Positions 29,409 through 37,896 of a stretch of 64,000 nt of DNA are shown piece by piece. The translations under genes and the position numbers were made by a program. Location: contig NZ_JAFMPN010000011.1 of the NCBI RefSeq assembly GCF_017351175.1, positions 62,001 to 126,000 of the forward strand. The letters are read 5' to 3'. Position 1 is the stretch's first letter. Each line of letters starts with the position of its first letter. The notes beneath the pieces are model-generated. The model saw only the letters and a list, made by a program, of their open reading frames with translations. It searched no databases and was not told where the DNA came from. This DNA is from Desulfovibrio sp. Huiquan2017. Its GTDB lineage: Bacteria; Desulfobacterota; Desulfovibrionia; Desulfovibrionales; Desulfovibrionaceae.

Positions 29409-30068
29409 CTAGGCCACGGCTTCTTTCAAGACGCCCAGGACCTGGTCCCTGTCCATGCCCGTGGTGTCGATGACCATCGCGTCGTCGGCCGCCTTGAGCG
29501 GTGCCACGGCCCGGTTGCGGTCCTGAGCGTCGCGTTTGGCGATCCGCTCCTCAAGCGCGGCCAGATCGGCAGGGCTGCCCAGTTCCCGCAATTGCAGGAA
29601 CCGACGGCGGGCGCGCTCCGCCACGGAGGCGTCCAGGAAAAACTTGTACGGGGCGTCCGGGAAGACCACGGTGCCCATGTCGCGCCCTTCGGCCACCAGG
29701 GAATACTTCTCCCCCATCGCCTGTTGGGCCCGTTTCAGAAAGGTTCGGATGACCGGCAGGGTGGCGATGTTCGAGGCCCACATGCCGACCTCCTCGGTGC
29801 GGATCTCGTCCCCGATGGGGGTGCCGTTCAGGGACAGCACCGAGTCCTCGCCCACCCCGGACAGACCGTATTCAAAATCATCCAACGCCGCTTCAAGCCT
29901 GGCCTCCGGCCATTCCCAGGCCCCCGGGCCGAGCTTCCAGGCCACGGACCGAAACATGGCCCCGGTGTCCAGGTACGGGATGCCGAGCAACCGGGCCAAC
30001 CGCTTGGCCATGGTGGACTTGCCCACTCCGGCCGGGCCGTCGATGGTCACGATCAGGGCGTCACCCAT
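29409..30068 (-). CDS. cmk: Cytidylate kinase
   Basis: A 219-residue P-loop kinase phosphorylating CMP and dCMP. The Walker A motif is IDGPAGVGKSTMAKRLA at residues 7-23, followed by LDTGAMFRSVAW (the conserved Y-R-A region reads F-R-S here), and the VAEGRDMGTVVFPDAPYKFFLDA block (usually GRDIGT). Family length. It overlaps the hisC stop by eight bases, so the two are translationally coupled. Confidence 0.95.
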   Translation of the reverse strand: MGDALIVTIDGPAGVGKSTMAKRLARLLGIPYLDTGAMFRSVAWKLGPGAWEWPEARLEAALDDFEYGLSGVGEDSVLSLNGTPIGDEIRTEEVGMWASNIATLPVIRTFLKRAQQAMGEKYSLVAEGRDMGTVVFPDAPYKFFLDASVAERARRRFLQLRELGSPADLAALEERIAKRDAQDRNRAVAPLKAADDAMVIDTTGMDRDQVLGVLKEAVA

Positions 30069-31161
30069 TGAGAACGTCTCCCAGGGTCTTGATGAACAGC
30101 CCGTTTTCCTTGTCCGTGCCCATGTTCACGCGGATGCACTCGGGCATGCCGAAGCTGCCCAGGTGGCGAACGATGATCCCGCGTTCGAGCAGGGTCTGGA
30201 AGACCGTCTTGGCATCCATGGGCGGCTGAAACATGACGAAATTGGACTGGCTGGGCCAGACCTTGCAACCGAGCCGGGTCAGTTCGGTGGTGAAATACTC
30301 GCGCCCGCGCATGACCGTGGCCAGGGTTTCGTTGAAGAAGACCTCATCCTCGAGCGCGGCCAGCCCGGCCTCCTCGGCCAGCAGGTTGACCGTGAACGGG
30401 ATGCGCGCGTTTCTGAGCAGCGCGGCCACCTGGGGGGGCATGATCCCGTACCCCAACCGCATGCCCGCCAGGCCGTAGGCCTTGGAAAAAGTGCGCAGGC
30501 AGACCAGATTCTCGAACTTGTCGAAAGCCTGGACCGGCGAATAGGACTCCGGCGGCCAGGCGAACTCGATGTACGCCTCGTCCACCACCAGCAGGCAGTC
30601 CTTGGGCAACACGCCCGCCAGCACGGACAGGTCCTCCACTCCGGCGGCCAGCCCCGTGGGGTTGTCCGGGCTGGTCACCACGACCATGGCCGTGTTTTCG
30701 TCCGCGGCCTCGGCCAGCCCGTCCAAGGGCAACGCGTAATCCTCGCCGCGCGGGACCACCCGGTATTCCAGGCCGCACAGCTTGGCGCACATGCCGTACA
30801 TGGCGAAGCTATGCTCGTAGAAGACCACGTTGGACTTGCCGGGGATGCACTTCATGCGGAAAAGCATGTCGATGATCTCGTCCGACCCGTTGCCCACCAG
30901 CACGCACTCCGCAGGCACCCCGACGCTCTCGGCCACGGCTTCGGTCAGCCTCGGCGTGTGGTTTTCCGGATACCGGAAGGCCCGCGACGCGTTGCGCTCA
31001 ATGGCCTTCATGACCAGCGGAGACGTGCCCAGCGGGTTCTCGTTACTGGCCAGCTTGATGACCGAGGTCAAGCCGTAGCGTTCCTGGATCTGCTCGATGG
31101 TCAGACCCGGCACGTATGGGGCGAAATCCAGGATCTCCGGACGAACGGTAAATTTTCTCAT
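30061..31161 (-). CDS. hisC: Histidinol-phosphate aminotransferase
   Basis: A 366-residue fold-type I PLP aminotransferase converting imidazole acetol phosphate to histidinol phosphate. Seen are KLASNENPLGTSP, the cofactor region SPDNPTG, and the Schiff-base lysine in RTFSKAYGLAGMRLGYG. I chose the ATG at 31161 (MRKFTV) because GAGGAG sits seven bases upstream; a start seven codons earlier has no such site. It is the only his gene here and is coupled to cmk, an arrangement that does not reflect histidine regulation. Confidence 0.92.
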   Translation of the reverse strand: MRKFTVRPEILDFAPYVPGLTIEQIQERYGLTSVIKLASNENPLGTSPLVMKAIERNASRAFRYPENHTPRLTEAVAESVGVPAECVLVGNGSDEIIDMLFRMKCIPGKSNVVFYEHSFAMYGMCAKLCGLEYRVVPRGEDYALPLDGLAEAADENTAMVVVTSPDNPTGLAAGVEDLSVLAGVLPKDCLLVVDEAYIEFAWPPESYSPVQAFDKFENLVCLRTFSKAYGLAGMRLGYGIMPPQVAALLRNARIPFTVNLLAEEAGLAALEDEVFFNETLATVMRGREYFTTELTRLGCKVWPSQSNFVMFQPPMDAKTVFQTLLERGIIVRHLGSFGMPECIRVNMGTDKENGLFIKTLGDVLNG

Positions 31162-31194
31162 CACTCTCTCCTCGATAGACAAACCCTGCTGTGG

Positions 31195-31244
31195 GCGTCT
31201 CCGGCGGCTTAAGAAGCTCCAAAACGTTTTTGCGCCTTCGGCAG
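31195..31244. repeat. Dispersed intergenic repeat, copy B (short form)
   Basis: GCGTCTCCGGCGGC, then AAGCTCCAAAACGTTTTTGC, then GCCTTCGGCAGG: the same terminal blocks as copies A and C but without the central hairpin. It lies between the hisC start and the stress-protein terminator. Confidence 0.55.
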
Positions 31245-31370
31245 GGCCGTGCGGACGCGGATAGCCACGCCGTCCCGTCCCTGAGAGTCCTTTTCGCTCC
31301 TCCTCGCAAAGCGTCCAAAAAATATAGGAGGGGAGCGGGGAGGGAGGTCCGGGGGAGGCTTTCCGCCCAT

Positions 31371-31400
31371 AAAAAAAGGAACGGCCGAAACCGTTCCTTT
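31371..31400 (-). terminator. Terminator of the universal stress protein gene
   Basis: AAAGGAACGG / CCGTTCCTTT, ten perfect pairs with a six-base loop, with extra A residues on the left that give a T run on the minus strand. Confidence 0.85.
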
Positions 31401-31428
31401 ATATGGTTTACGTCGGTCCGTAAAGGAA

Positions 31429-31875
31429 CTAGCTGGGTCGAATGGTGAGGACCGGAGCCTTGGAGCTCTTGACCACCTTTTCGGCCACGGAGCCGAAGAG
31501 AATGCGGTCGATGCCCTTGCGGCCATGGGTTCCCATGACGACCATGTCGCACTTTTCCGCTTCACTGATGGCCAGGATTTCCTCGGCGGGGTAGCCGGTG
31601 ACAACCTTGCCTTCCACGCTCAGATCGCTGAAGTTTTCCTTGACGAAAGCATTCATGGTGTCCTCGGCGCCGGTAACGATTTCGCCCACGAAGCTCTCAA
31701 TGGAGCTGGGCGGCACGTGGAAGCCCACGTACTGGCTCAGCGACGGCGCCACGTAAAGCACCAAAACCTGCGCCCCGGAGCACTTGGCCATCATGCTGGC
31801 GTACTCGGCCACCAGGGGGCTGTAATCCGAAAAATCAACCGCGCATAAAACCTTCTTGATTTCAGCCATGTTCAT
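31429..31875 (-). CDS. Universal stress protein (UspA family)
   Basis: A 148-residue single-domain Usp protein. The nucleotide-binding signature G-x2-G-x9-G-S/T appears as MGTHGRKGIDRILFGSVAEK near residues 112-131, and the N-terminal strand KKVLCAVDFSDYS is typical of ATP-binding members. Start 31875 has AAGGAGG five bases upstream; ATG 31869 (MAEIKK) is an alternative. Monocistronic, with its own promoter and terminator. Confidence 0.92.
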   Translation of the reverse strand: MNMAEIKKVLCAVDFSDYSPLVAEYASMMAKCSGAQVLVLYVAPSLSQYVGFHVPPSSIESFVGEIVTGAEDTMNAFVKENFSDLSVEGKVVTGYPAEEILAISEAEKCDMVVMGTHGRKGIDRILFGSVAEKVVKSSKAPVLTIRPS

Positions 31876-31938
31876 TTTCCTCCTTGCTTATGGTCCACCT
31901 CCCGCCAAAACGGGGGGGAATGAATCCTGCCTACCCTT

Positions 31939-31967
31939 TTTATGCCTCCCCCGCTCCTGATAGACAA
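31939..31967 (-). promoter_or_regulatory. Candidate sigma-70 promoter for the universal stress protein gene
   Basis: On the minus strand TTGTCT (four of six) and CATAAA (four of six) with an exact 17-base spacer, about 65 bases before the start codon. Confidence 0.45.
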
Positions 31968-32088
31968 CCTTTTTCTTCTGCATTACAGTTGTCCCATGGA
32001 TGATCGCCAGCCGGGCCCGGCGGCAGAATTTTCCGGGCCTTTCGTCAAAAAGGATAATATTTTTCAGCAGGTTGTCAACAGGATGGCC

Positions 32089-32105
32089 TTGGCAAGATTC
32101 TTGCT
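32089..32105 (+). promoter_or_regulatory. Sigma-54 (-24/-12) promoter upstream of the 156-aa protein
   Basis: TTGGCAAGATTCTTGCT differs from the consensus only at one position of the -24 block, with exact GG-N10-GC spacing (GG 32091-32092, GC 32103-32104). The predicted transcript start is near 32116, about 25 bases before the ATG at 32141, with GGATAGGAG between. Confidence 0.8.
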
Positions 32106-32140
32106 AAATCAAAGGCAAACCACAGGATAGGAGTTGAACC

Positions 32141-32611
32141 ATGAAGATCCGTCCTGATCAGATCGAGGGCGTCCAGCCGGAACAAACGCAACGTCGCAAC
32201 AAGACGACGCAGTCCGAATCGGCCTTTGGGGATATTCTCAATCAGGAAGTGGCGCGGGGAGAGGCGAAAGCCTCGCAGGCCCTAACGCCGCCGATGATCG
32301 TGAACCCCCTGCTTGCCGCCGGAACCGTCGTCAACGTGCAGGCCGTATCCGACAACGGCGCTGAAATCGCGGGCCAGGTGGAATCCATTCTCGACAAGTG
32401 GGACGACTACGCCGCCACCCTCGCCGACCCCGAGGCCGGACTCAAGTCCGCCTACGGCACCCTCGACGAGATCGCCGGCGACGTGGCCAGCCTCAAGGCC
32501 GGACAACCCGACCTCGGCGCCACCCACCCCGGACTCAAGTCCATCGTCGATGAACTGGAAACCCTCGCCGCAGCCGAACAGTTCAAGTTCAACCGCGGCG
32601 ATTACGCCTAA
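32141..32611 (+). CDS. Hypothetical protein, 156 aa, sigma-54-driven
   Basis: Unknown family. The first 45 residues are polar and disordered-looking (Gln/Arg/Lys-rich), followed by a hydrophobic linker (MIVNPLLAAGTVVNVQAV) and an acidic helical C-terminal half. There is no signal peptide or cysteine. Its architecture resembles small proteins found with flagellar genes in delta-proteobacteria, and the sigma-54 promoter would suit that, but no flagellar gene is nearby. It is monocistronic; a very large hairpin follows. Confidence 0.7.
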   Translation: MKIRPDQIEGVQPEQTQRRNKTTQSESAFGDILNQEVARGEAKASQALTPPMIVNPLLAAGTVVNVQAVSDNGAEIAGQVESILDKWDDYAATLADPEAGLKSAYGTLDEIAGDVASLKAGQPDLGATHPGLKSIVDELETLAAAEQFKFNRGDYA

Positions 32612-32680
32612 TCCGAATCCGCCCACCATTTCGCCCGGCCCGGTCCACCAAAGTGGGCCGGGCCGCCCTCTTTCTCGGGG

Positions 32681-32800
32681 GGCGCCTCCGGCGGCCGGGG
32701 GAAGGGGAGAGGGAAACCCTTTGAAAAGGGCTTTCCCTCTCCCCTTCCCCCGGACCCCCATCCCCTCTCCCTTCCTAAACTTTTTGTGCCGCTTCGCGGG
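32681..32800. repeat. Dispersed intergenic repeat, copy C, with a 59-base hairpin
   Basis: Starts GCGCCTCCGGCGGC and ends CTAAACTTTTTGTGCCGCTTCGCGG. Between them, 32695-32753 is a near-perfect inverted repeat: 22-base arms beginning CCGGGGGAAGGGG and closing CCCCTTCCCCCGG around a smaller CCCTTT/AAGGG hairpin. It lies between convergent genes and may serve as a terminator or as a REP-like element. Confidence 0.7.
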
Positions 32801-33027
32801 GTGCTGACGCGGCGGGAAACCTCCGGGCCGATCTCGGGCCGCAGGGCTTTCCCCCCTCCCCCTCTGAAGCGATTTCGGATGCGCCAACGCCCGACAGCGG
32901 CTTTTATCCTGACGTACTGCCGTCCTTGGAATAAGCTTGGGAGAGAGAATCAGCCGTACAAAATCTTATGCCGGAGATACAGACCAGGGGGGTATTTCAC
33001 CGCAGCGTAGCCGTCTGCGTGAGGATG
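32801..33027. other. Non-coding stretch between copy C and the liv terminator
   Basis: About 230 bases with no supportable gene on either strand; short frames here lack ribosome binding sites. I see no tRNA or riboswitch fold. Confidence 0.5.
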
Positions 33028-33062
33028 AAAGCCCCCGAAAGCGACGCGGCTTCCGGGGGCTT
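33028..33062 (-). terminator. Terminator of the liv operon
   Basis: On the minus strand AAGCCCCCGGAAGC and GCTTTCGGGGGCTT pair over about 14 positions (one wobble) with a six-base loop, then a short T run. It follows the livF stop by about 24 bases. Confidence 0.85.
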
Positions 33063-33085
33063 CTCGAATTCTATAACTTTGACGG

Positions 33086-33808
33086 CTATTCACCCAGATA
33101 CGCTTTGCGTATGTCCGGATTCGCCAGCAACGCCCCCGCCTCGTCCTCCATGACGACATTGCCGGTTTCGAGGACATAGCCCCGGGTGGCGGCCTGGAGG
33201 GCGAGGTTGGCGTTCTGTTCGACCAGGACCACGGTGACGCCCTGCCCGTTGATCATCTTGACGATGTCGAAGATCTGCTTGACCAGGAGCGGGGCCAGTC
33301 CCATGGACGGCTCGTCCAGGAGCAGGACCTTGGGGCGGCTCATGAGCGCGCGGGCCATGGCCAGCATCTGCTGTTCGCCGCCCGACAGGGTGCCGCCGAG
33401 TTGCTTGCGCCGCTCGCGCAGCTTGGGGAACAGGTTGAAGACGCGCTCCACGTCTTCCTTGATGCCTATGGCGTCGCGTCGGAAAAACGCGCCCATGTCC
33501 AGGTTTTCGAGTACGGTCAGGCGCGGAAAGATGCGCCGCCCTTCGGGCACCTGGCACAAGCCCATGGTCGGCAGGATGTCCGAATTCACGCCATTGATGC
33601 GCTCGCCCCGGTACAGGATGTCGCCGGACACGGCTTTGATGATGTTGCAGATGGTCATCAGCGTGGTGGATTTGCCCGCGCCGTTGGCCCCGATGATGGA
33701 GACCACCTCGCCTTCGAAGACCTTGAGCGAAATGCCTTTCAGGGCCTGGATGCGGCCATAGGCCGAGACCACGTTGCGCAGTTCGAGAATGGGAGTCTTG
33801 TCCGTCAT
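33086..33808 (-). CDS. livF: Branched-chain amino acid ABC transporter, ATPase LivF
   Basis: A 240-residue ABC ATPase. Walker A GANGAGKST, the signature TLSGGEQQMLAMARALM, Walker B VLLLDEPSMGLAP and the switch His region (VLVEQNANLAL, with Q-N in the LivF style) identify the LivF subfamily. It energises import of branched-chain or related amino acids through LivHM. Last gene of the operon livG-K-H-M-F. Confidence 0.95.
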   Translation of the reverse strand: MTDKTPILELRNVVSAYGRIQALKGISLKVFEGEVVSIIGANGAGKSTTLMTICNIIKAVSGDILYRGERINGVNSDILPTMGLCQVPEGRRIFPRLTVLENLDMGAFFRRDAIGIKEDVERVFNLFPKLRERRKQLGGTLSGGEQQMLAMARALMSRPKVLLLDEPSMGLAPLLVKQIFDIVKMINGQGVTVVLVEQNANLALQAATRGYVLETGNVVMEDEAGALLANPDIRKAYLGE

Positions 33809-33812
33809 GTGA

Positions 33813-35003
33813 TTATTCCGCCTCCTCGGACCGGCTGCCGACGCGCTTGGCGGGCCAGATGCCCGCCGGGCGGATGAGCATCATCAGGGTCATGGCGCCG
33901 CCGAACACGAGCATGCGGTAGAGTTCGAATTCGCGGAAAAGCTCGGGCAGGGCCACCAGGGCGAGCACGCCGAGGATGACGCCGGGGATGGACCCCATGC
34001 CGCCGAGGATGACCATGGCCAGGACCATGGCGGATTCCAGGAAAGTGAAGGATTCGGGCCCGACGAACTTCATGCGCGCGGCGAAGAACGCTCCGGCGAT
34101 TCCGGCGAAGGTCGCGCCCATGGCGTAAGCCAGCAGCTTGAGCAGAAAGGTGTTCACGCCCATGAGTTCGGCGGCGGTCTCGTCCTCGCGGATGGCCTCC
34201 CAGGCCCGTCCGACGCGCGAATAGTTCAGGCGGTAGACCGAGAGGATGGTCACCACGGCCAGGCCGAGGATGACGTAGTACATGCTCGACAGGGAACGGA
34301 ACTCGAAGCCGAGCAGCTCGGGCCGGGGGATGGACAGGATACCGTTGGGGCCGTTGGTCAAGGACATCCAGTTGTTCAGGATGAGCCGGACGATCTCGCC
34401 GAACCCCAGGGTGACGATGGCCAGGTAGTCCCCGCGCATGCGCAGGGTCGGGTAGCCGATGATGCAGCCCGCGATGGCCGCGATGACGGCGGCAATGGGC
34501 AGGCAGAGCCAGAAGGACAGGCCGTAGTTGACGCTCAGAATGGCGTAGGTATAGGCGCCCACGCCGTAGAAGGCGATGTAGCCGAGATCAAGGAGCCCGG
34601 CCAGCCCGACGACCACGTTCAGGCCCAGGCCGAGGCAAACGTAGATGAGCACGCTGATGGCCACATCGTGCGCGTAGCGTTCGGTGACCAGGGGGTAGAC
34701 GACGGCCCCGGCCAGGACGATACCCAGGAGCAGCCAGGTGGGCGCTTTCGCGTAGGCCGTGCCGATGGCCCCGGCCGCCCCCTTGACGGGCTTGTCCACG
34801 ACGTCGAGGTAGCCCGCCTCCTTGACCTGGTAGAAAAACATGATGAAGACCGCGGCCACGGCCACGTAGCCGAAGACTTTAAAGGTCGCGGCGAACTCCA
34901 GCCCCTCCGGCTTGATGCCGAGCATGGGCCACAGGAGCAGAAGGAACCAGAGCAGCCCGACGCCGCAGGCCACCCACAGCCGTTTAGACTCGCGTATCGT
35001 CAA
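33813..35003 (-). CDS. livM: Branched-chain amino acid ABC transporter, permease LivM
   Basis: A 396-residue permease with about ten membrane helices. The LivM core is clear (LGLNVVVGLAGLLDLGYIAFYGVGAY, here cited as G-x-N-x-V-x-G near residues 127-150, and NYSRVGRAWEAIREDETAAELMG, the EAA-like coupling loop). It starts at a TTG (35003) with GGGAGAG five bases upstream, inside the end of livH, so it overlaps livH by 20 bases. The first 110 residues contain extra helices relative to the shortest LivM proteins. Confidence 0.93.
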   Translation of the reverse strand: MTIRESKRLWVACGVGLLWFLLLLWPMLGIKPEGLEFAATFKVFGYVAVAAVFIMFFYQVKEAGYLDVVDKPVKGAAGAIGTAYAKAPTWLLLGIVLAGAVVYPLVTERYAHDVAISVLIYVCLGLGLNVVVGLAGLLDLGYIAFYGVGAYTYAILSVNYGLSFWLCLPIAAVIAAIAGCIIGYPTLRMRGDYLAIVTLGFGEIVRLILNNWMSLTNGPNGILSIPRPELLGFEFRSLSSMYYVILGLAVVTILSVYRLNYSRVGRAWEAIREDETAAELMGVNTFLLKLLAYAMGATFAGIAGAFFAARMKFVGPESFTFLESAMVLAMVILGGMGSIPGVILGVLALVALPELFREFELYRMLVFGGAMTLMMLIRPAGIWPAKRVGSRSEEAE

Positions 35004-35886
35004 CGTTCTCTCCCATGATGCCGGTGGGTTTGAAGTACAGTACGCCGATCAGGATGACGAAGGCGAACACGTCCTTGTACTCTCCGGAGATGTATCCGGC
35101 GGCGAAGATTTCGACCATGCCGATGATCAGCCCGCCGACGAGCGCCCCGGTGATGTTCCCGATGCCGCCGAGCACGGCCGCCGCAAAGGCTTTGATGCCG
35201 GGCACGAACCCCATGGTGTAGTTGACCGAGCCGTAGTACAGGCCGACCATGATGCCCGCCGCCGCGGCCAGCCCCGCGCCCACGGCGAAGGTCAGGGCGA
35301 TGATCCGGTTGGAGTTGATGCCGACCAGGGCGGACATGACCTTGTCCTGGGCCGTGGCTCGCATGGCCCGGCCGATGCGCGTCTTGAAGACGAGGATGTT
35401 CAGGCCGACCAGGAGCGACGCGGTCACCGCCACTATGAGGATCTGCATGTAGGAGATGGACAGGGCCCCCACCTCGAACCCGCCGGAGGTGATTTCGGTG
35501 GGATAGGCCCGGTCGTAAACGCCCTGGGTGAGCATCAGCCCGTTTTGCAGGAAGATGGACATGCCCAGGGCCGAGAGCAGCGCCGCCAGACGCGAGGCCT
35601 GCCGGAGCGGTTTGTAGGCGAGTTGTTCGACGGCCATGGCCAGCAGGGCGCAATAGCCCATGGACAGGACCAGGGAGATGACCAGGCAGGCGTAGGGATG
35701 CAGCCCCTGGGAAGAAAGATAGGAGATCAGGATCACACCCATATAGCCGCCCGCCGCGAAAAACTCGCCGTGAGCGAAGTTGATGAGCTGGATGATGCCG
35801 TAGACCATGGTGTAGCCCAGGGCGATGAGGGCGTAGACCCCGCCGAGCGTGATGCCGTTGATCAACTGCTGAAGAAAAAAGTCCAT
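34984..35886 (-). CDS. livH: Branched-chain amino acid ABC transporter, permease LivH
   Basis: A 300-residue permease with about eight helices, starting DFFLQQLINGITLGGVYALI and NFAHGEFFAAGGYMG, both typical of LivH. The coupling loop TRIGRAMRATAQDKVMSALV is present around residues 190-210. Partner of LivM. A perfect 28-base palindrome separates it from livK upstream. Confidence 0.95.
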   Translation of the reverse strand: MDFFLQQLINGITLGGVYALIALGYTMVYGIIQLINFAHGEFFAAGGYMGVILISYLSSQGLHPYACLVISLVLSMGYCALLAMAVEQLAYKPLRQASRLAALLSALGMSIFLQNGLMLTQGVYDRAYPTEITSGGFEVGALSISYMQILIVAVTASLLVGLNILVFKTRIGRAMRATAQDKVMSALVGINSNRIIALTFAVGAGLAAAAGIMVGLYYGSVNYTMGFVPGIKAFAAAVLGGIGNITGALVGGLIIGMVEIFAAGYISGEYKDVFAFVILIGVLYFKPTGIMGENVDDTRV

Positions 35887-35899
35887 GATGTTCCAGTAT

Positions 35900-35927
35900 C
35901 CGGGGTCCCGCCATGGCGGGACCCCGG
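35900..35927 (-). repeat. Perfect 28-base palindrome between livK and livH
   Basis: The 14-base arm CCGGGGTCCCGCCA is followed directly by its exact reverse complement. No T run follows on the minus strand. Hairpins placed after the binding-protein gene often protect that part of the message and raise its level over the permease genes. Confidence 0.8.
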
Positions 35928-35947
35928 TTGGTTAGACGGGTTGAAGC

Positions 35948-37099
35948 CTAGTACTTTTCGCCGGTCAGGGAGTTCCAGTAGGGCACGAACTTGCCGCCCT
36001 GGATCTTGTACACGGTATAGTTGGACCCGGAGTCGCCGTTCTCCTGGTAGCTGATCTGCTTGGAGGCGCCGGTAAAGTCCAGCTTGAGCAGTTCGTCGCG
36101 GACCTTGGCCGGGTCGGTGGTGCCCGCGGCCTTGACGGCCATCAGGTACGCGGTGGCGGAGTCGAAGGAATAGGCGGAGTACGCGCCGGGGGCGTTGCCG
36201 GTCTTGGCCGTGTATTTGGTCTGGAACTCCTTGAACTTGGGAGCATCCTTATCAATGGCGCCGAAGGTGCAGTACATGCCCTCGGCATCGGCCTTGGCGA
36301 TCTCCATGAGTTTCGGATGATAAACGGCGTCCTGGCCCATGAGGATGGCGTCGATGCCCATGCGCCGGGCCTGGATGACCATGAGCGCGCCCGTGGCGGA
36401 GTTCTGCAGGGAGATGTAGAACAAGTCGGGGTGGGCGGCCTTGACCTTGGTCAGCACGGCGGAATAGTCCTTGTCGCCCTGGTTGACATGGTCGTGCTCA
36501 AGGACCTTGATGCCCGCGGCCTCGGCGGCGGCGGCCACGCCCTCGGCCAATCCCTGGGAATAGGTGGTCTTGTCGTCCACGATAAAGATGGTCTTGACGT
36601 GCTCGACATCCTTCATGAACTTGACGGCGGCCGGGGCCTGGTGATCGTCACGCCCGCAGGTGCGGAACATGTATTTCAGGCCGCGCTCAGTGACCTTGGG
36701 GCTGGTGGATGCCGGGGTGAGCATGATGATGCTTTCCTCGGCCAGGGTCTCGGACGCGGGGATGGTCGAGCTGGAGCAATACGCGCCGACCACGGCGGAG
36801 ACTTTCTCGTTGATCAGCTTGTTGGCTGCGGCAACGGCCTGTTTCGGGTCGCAGGCGGTGTCTTCGGAAACCATTTCGATCTTGGAAAATCCGGGAATGC
36901 CGCCAGCCTCGTTGAAGACCTCCACGGCGATCTCCGCACCCTGGCGGATGTCGTTGCCGTCGGCGGCGTAGGGGCCGGTCAGCGGAGACATGGTGCCGAT
37001 CTTGAGGACCTGTTCGCCTTTCTTCTCTTCGCCGCCGCAGCCCGCAAAGAGCATACCCAGAGCGAGCAGGGCCACTGCGAGTACCAGTAAACGTTTCAT
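35948..37099 (-). CDS. livK: Branched-chain amino acid ABC transporter, periplasmic binding lipoprotein LivK
   Basis: A 383-residue type I substrate-binding protein. It has a lipoprotein signal (LLVLAVALLALGMLFAGC) with lipobox FAGC, then VLKIGTMSPLTGPYAADG, the typical ligand-entry strand, and GAYCSSSTIPAS for the amino acid carboxylate. The start at 37099 is chosen because GGAGAGAG lies within the five codons before it. Exact ligand (Leu/Ile/Val or another amino acid or amide) cannot be told. It lies between livG and livH. Confidence 0.94.
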   Translation of the reverse strand: MKRLLVLAVALLALGMLFAGCGGEEKKGEQVLKIGTMSPLTGPYAADGNDIRQGAEIAVEVFNEAGGIPGFSKIEMVSEDTACDPKQAVAAANKLINEKVSAVVGAYCSSSTIPASETLAEESIIMLTPASTSPKVTERGLKYMFRTCGRDDHQAPAAVKFMKDVEHVKTIFIVDDKTTYSQGLAEGVAAAAEAAGIKVLEHDHVNQGDKDYSAVLTKVKAAHPDLFYISLQNSATGALMVIQARRMGIDAILMGQDAVYHPKLMEIAKADAEGMYCTFGAIDKDAPKFKEFQTKYTAKTGNAPGAYSAYSFDSATAYLMAVKAAGTTDPAKVRDELLKLDFTGASKQISYQENGDSGSNYTVYKIQGGKFVPYWNSLTGEKY

Positions 37100-37140
37100 A
37101 AACACTCTCTCCATTCGTTGCGGTTCAGCCAGCCTCTCTC

Positions 37141-37896
37141 TTACTGGCCCAAATATGCCTCGATCACATCGGGGTTGCGCTGAATCTCTTCAGGCTTTCC
37201 CTCGGCGATCATTACACCGTGGTCGAGAACAATAATGCGGTTGCAGATGCCCATGACGACCTTCATATCGTGTTCCACCATAAGCACGTTGATGCCCAGG
37301 TCGGTGATCCGGCCGATGGACTCCATGAGCTCCTTGGATTCCGCCGGATTCAGTCCGGCGGCGGGCTCGTCCAAAAGAATGGTGCGCGGTTCGCTGGCCA
37401 GGGCGCGGGCGATCTCAAGCCGGCGCTGATGGCCGTAGGGCATGTTACAGGCAACCTCATCGGACCTGCGTCCCAACCCCATGAAATCCAACGCCTTCTG
37501 CGACTTCTCGATGATCCGTTCTTCCTCGCGCCGCTGGCCCGGGCTGCGCAGGATCGCGCTGACCACGCCGGACTTGGAGCGGCTGTGCTGGGCGACCATG
37601 CAATTCTCCAGGGCGGTCATGTTCTGGAAAAGGCGGATGTTCTGGAAAGTCCGGGCAATGCCCATGGACAGGACCTGATATGGCCTCAGGCCCGTAATCC
37701 TCGTGCCGTCGTAGGAAACCGAACCGCCGGACGCCTTGTACACGCCGGTGATGACGTTGAAGACCGTGGTCTTGCCCGCCCCGTTGGGCCCGATCAGGCC
37801 CACGACCTCGCCCTCGGACACGGAAAAGGCCACGTCGGTCAGGGCCTGCAATCCGCCGAAACGGACACAGATGTCGTCAAGAATAAGATTTGCCAT
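37141..37896 (-). CDS. livG: Branched-chain amino acid ABC transporter, ATPase LivG
   Basis: A 251-residue ABC ATPase of the LivG type, recognised by Walker A GPNGAGKTTVFN, the LivG insertion TRITGLRPYQVLSMGIARTF, the degenerate signature MPYGHQRRLEIARALA, Walker B ILLDEPAAGLNPAE and the switch VLMVEHDMKVVM. Here livG is the first gene and comes before livK, whereas it more often lies between livM and livF. Confidence 0.95.
   Translation of the reverse strand: MANLILDDICVRFGGLQALTDVAFSVSEGEVVGLIGPNGAGKTTVFNVITGVYKASGGSVSYDGTRITGLRPYQVLSMGIARTFQNIRLFQNMTALENCMVAQHSRSKSGVVSAILRSPGQRREEERIIEKSQKALDFMGLGRRSDEVACNMPYGHQRRLEIARALASEPRTILLDEPAAGLNPAESKELMESIGRITDLGINVLMVEHDMKVVMGICNRIIVLDHGVMIAEGKPEEIQRNPDVIEAYLGQ

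Noticed and set aside
31942-32130. Short open frame of 62 codons between the stress protein and the 156-aa gene
   Set aside because: It runs over the sigma-54 promoter and has no ribosome binding site.
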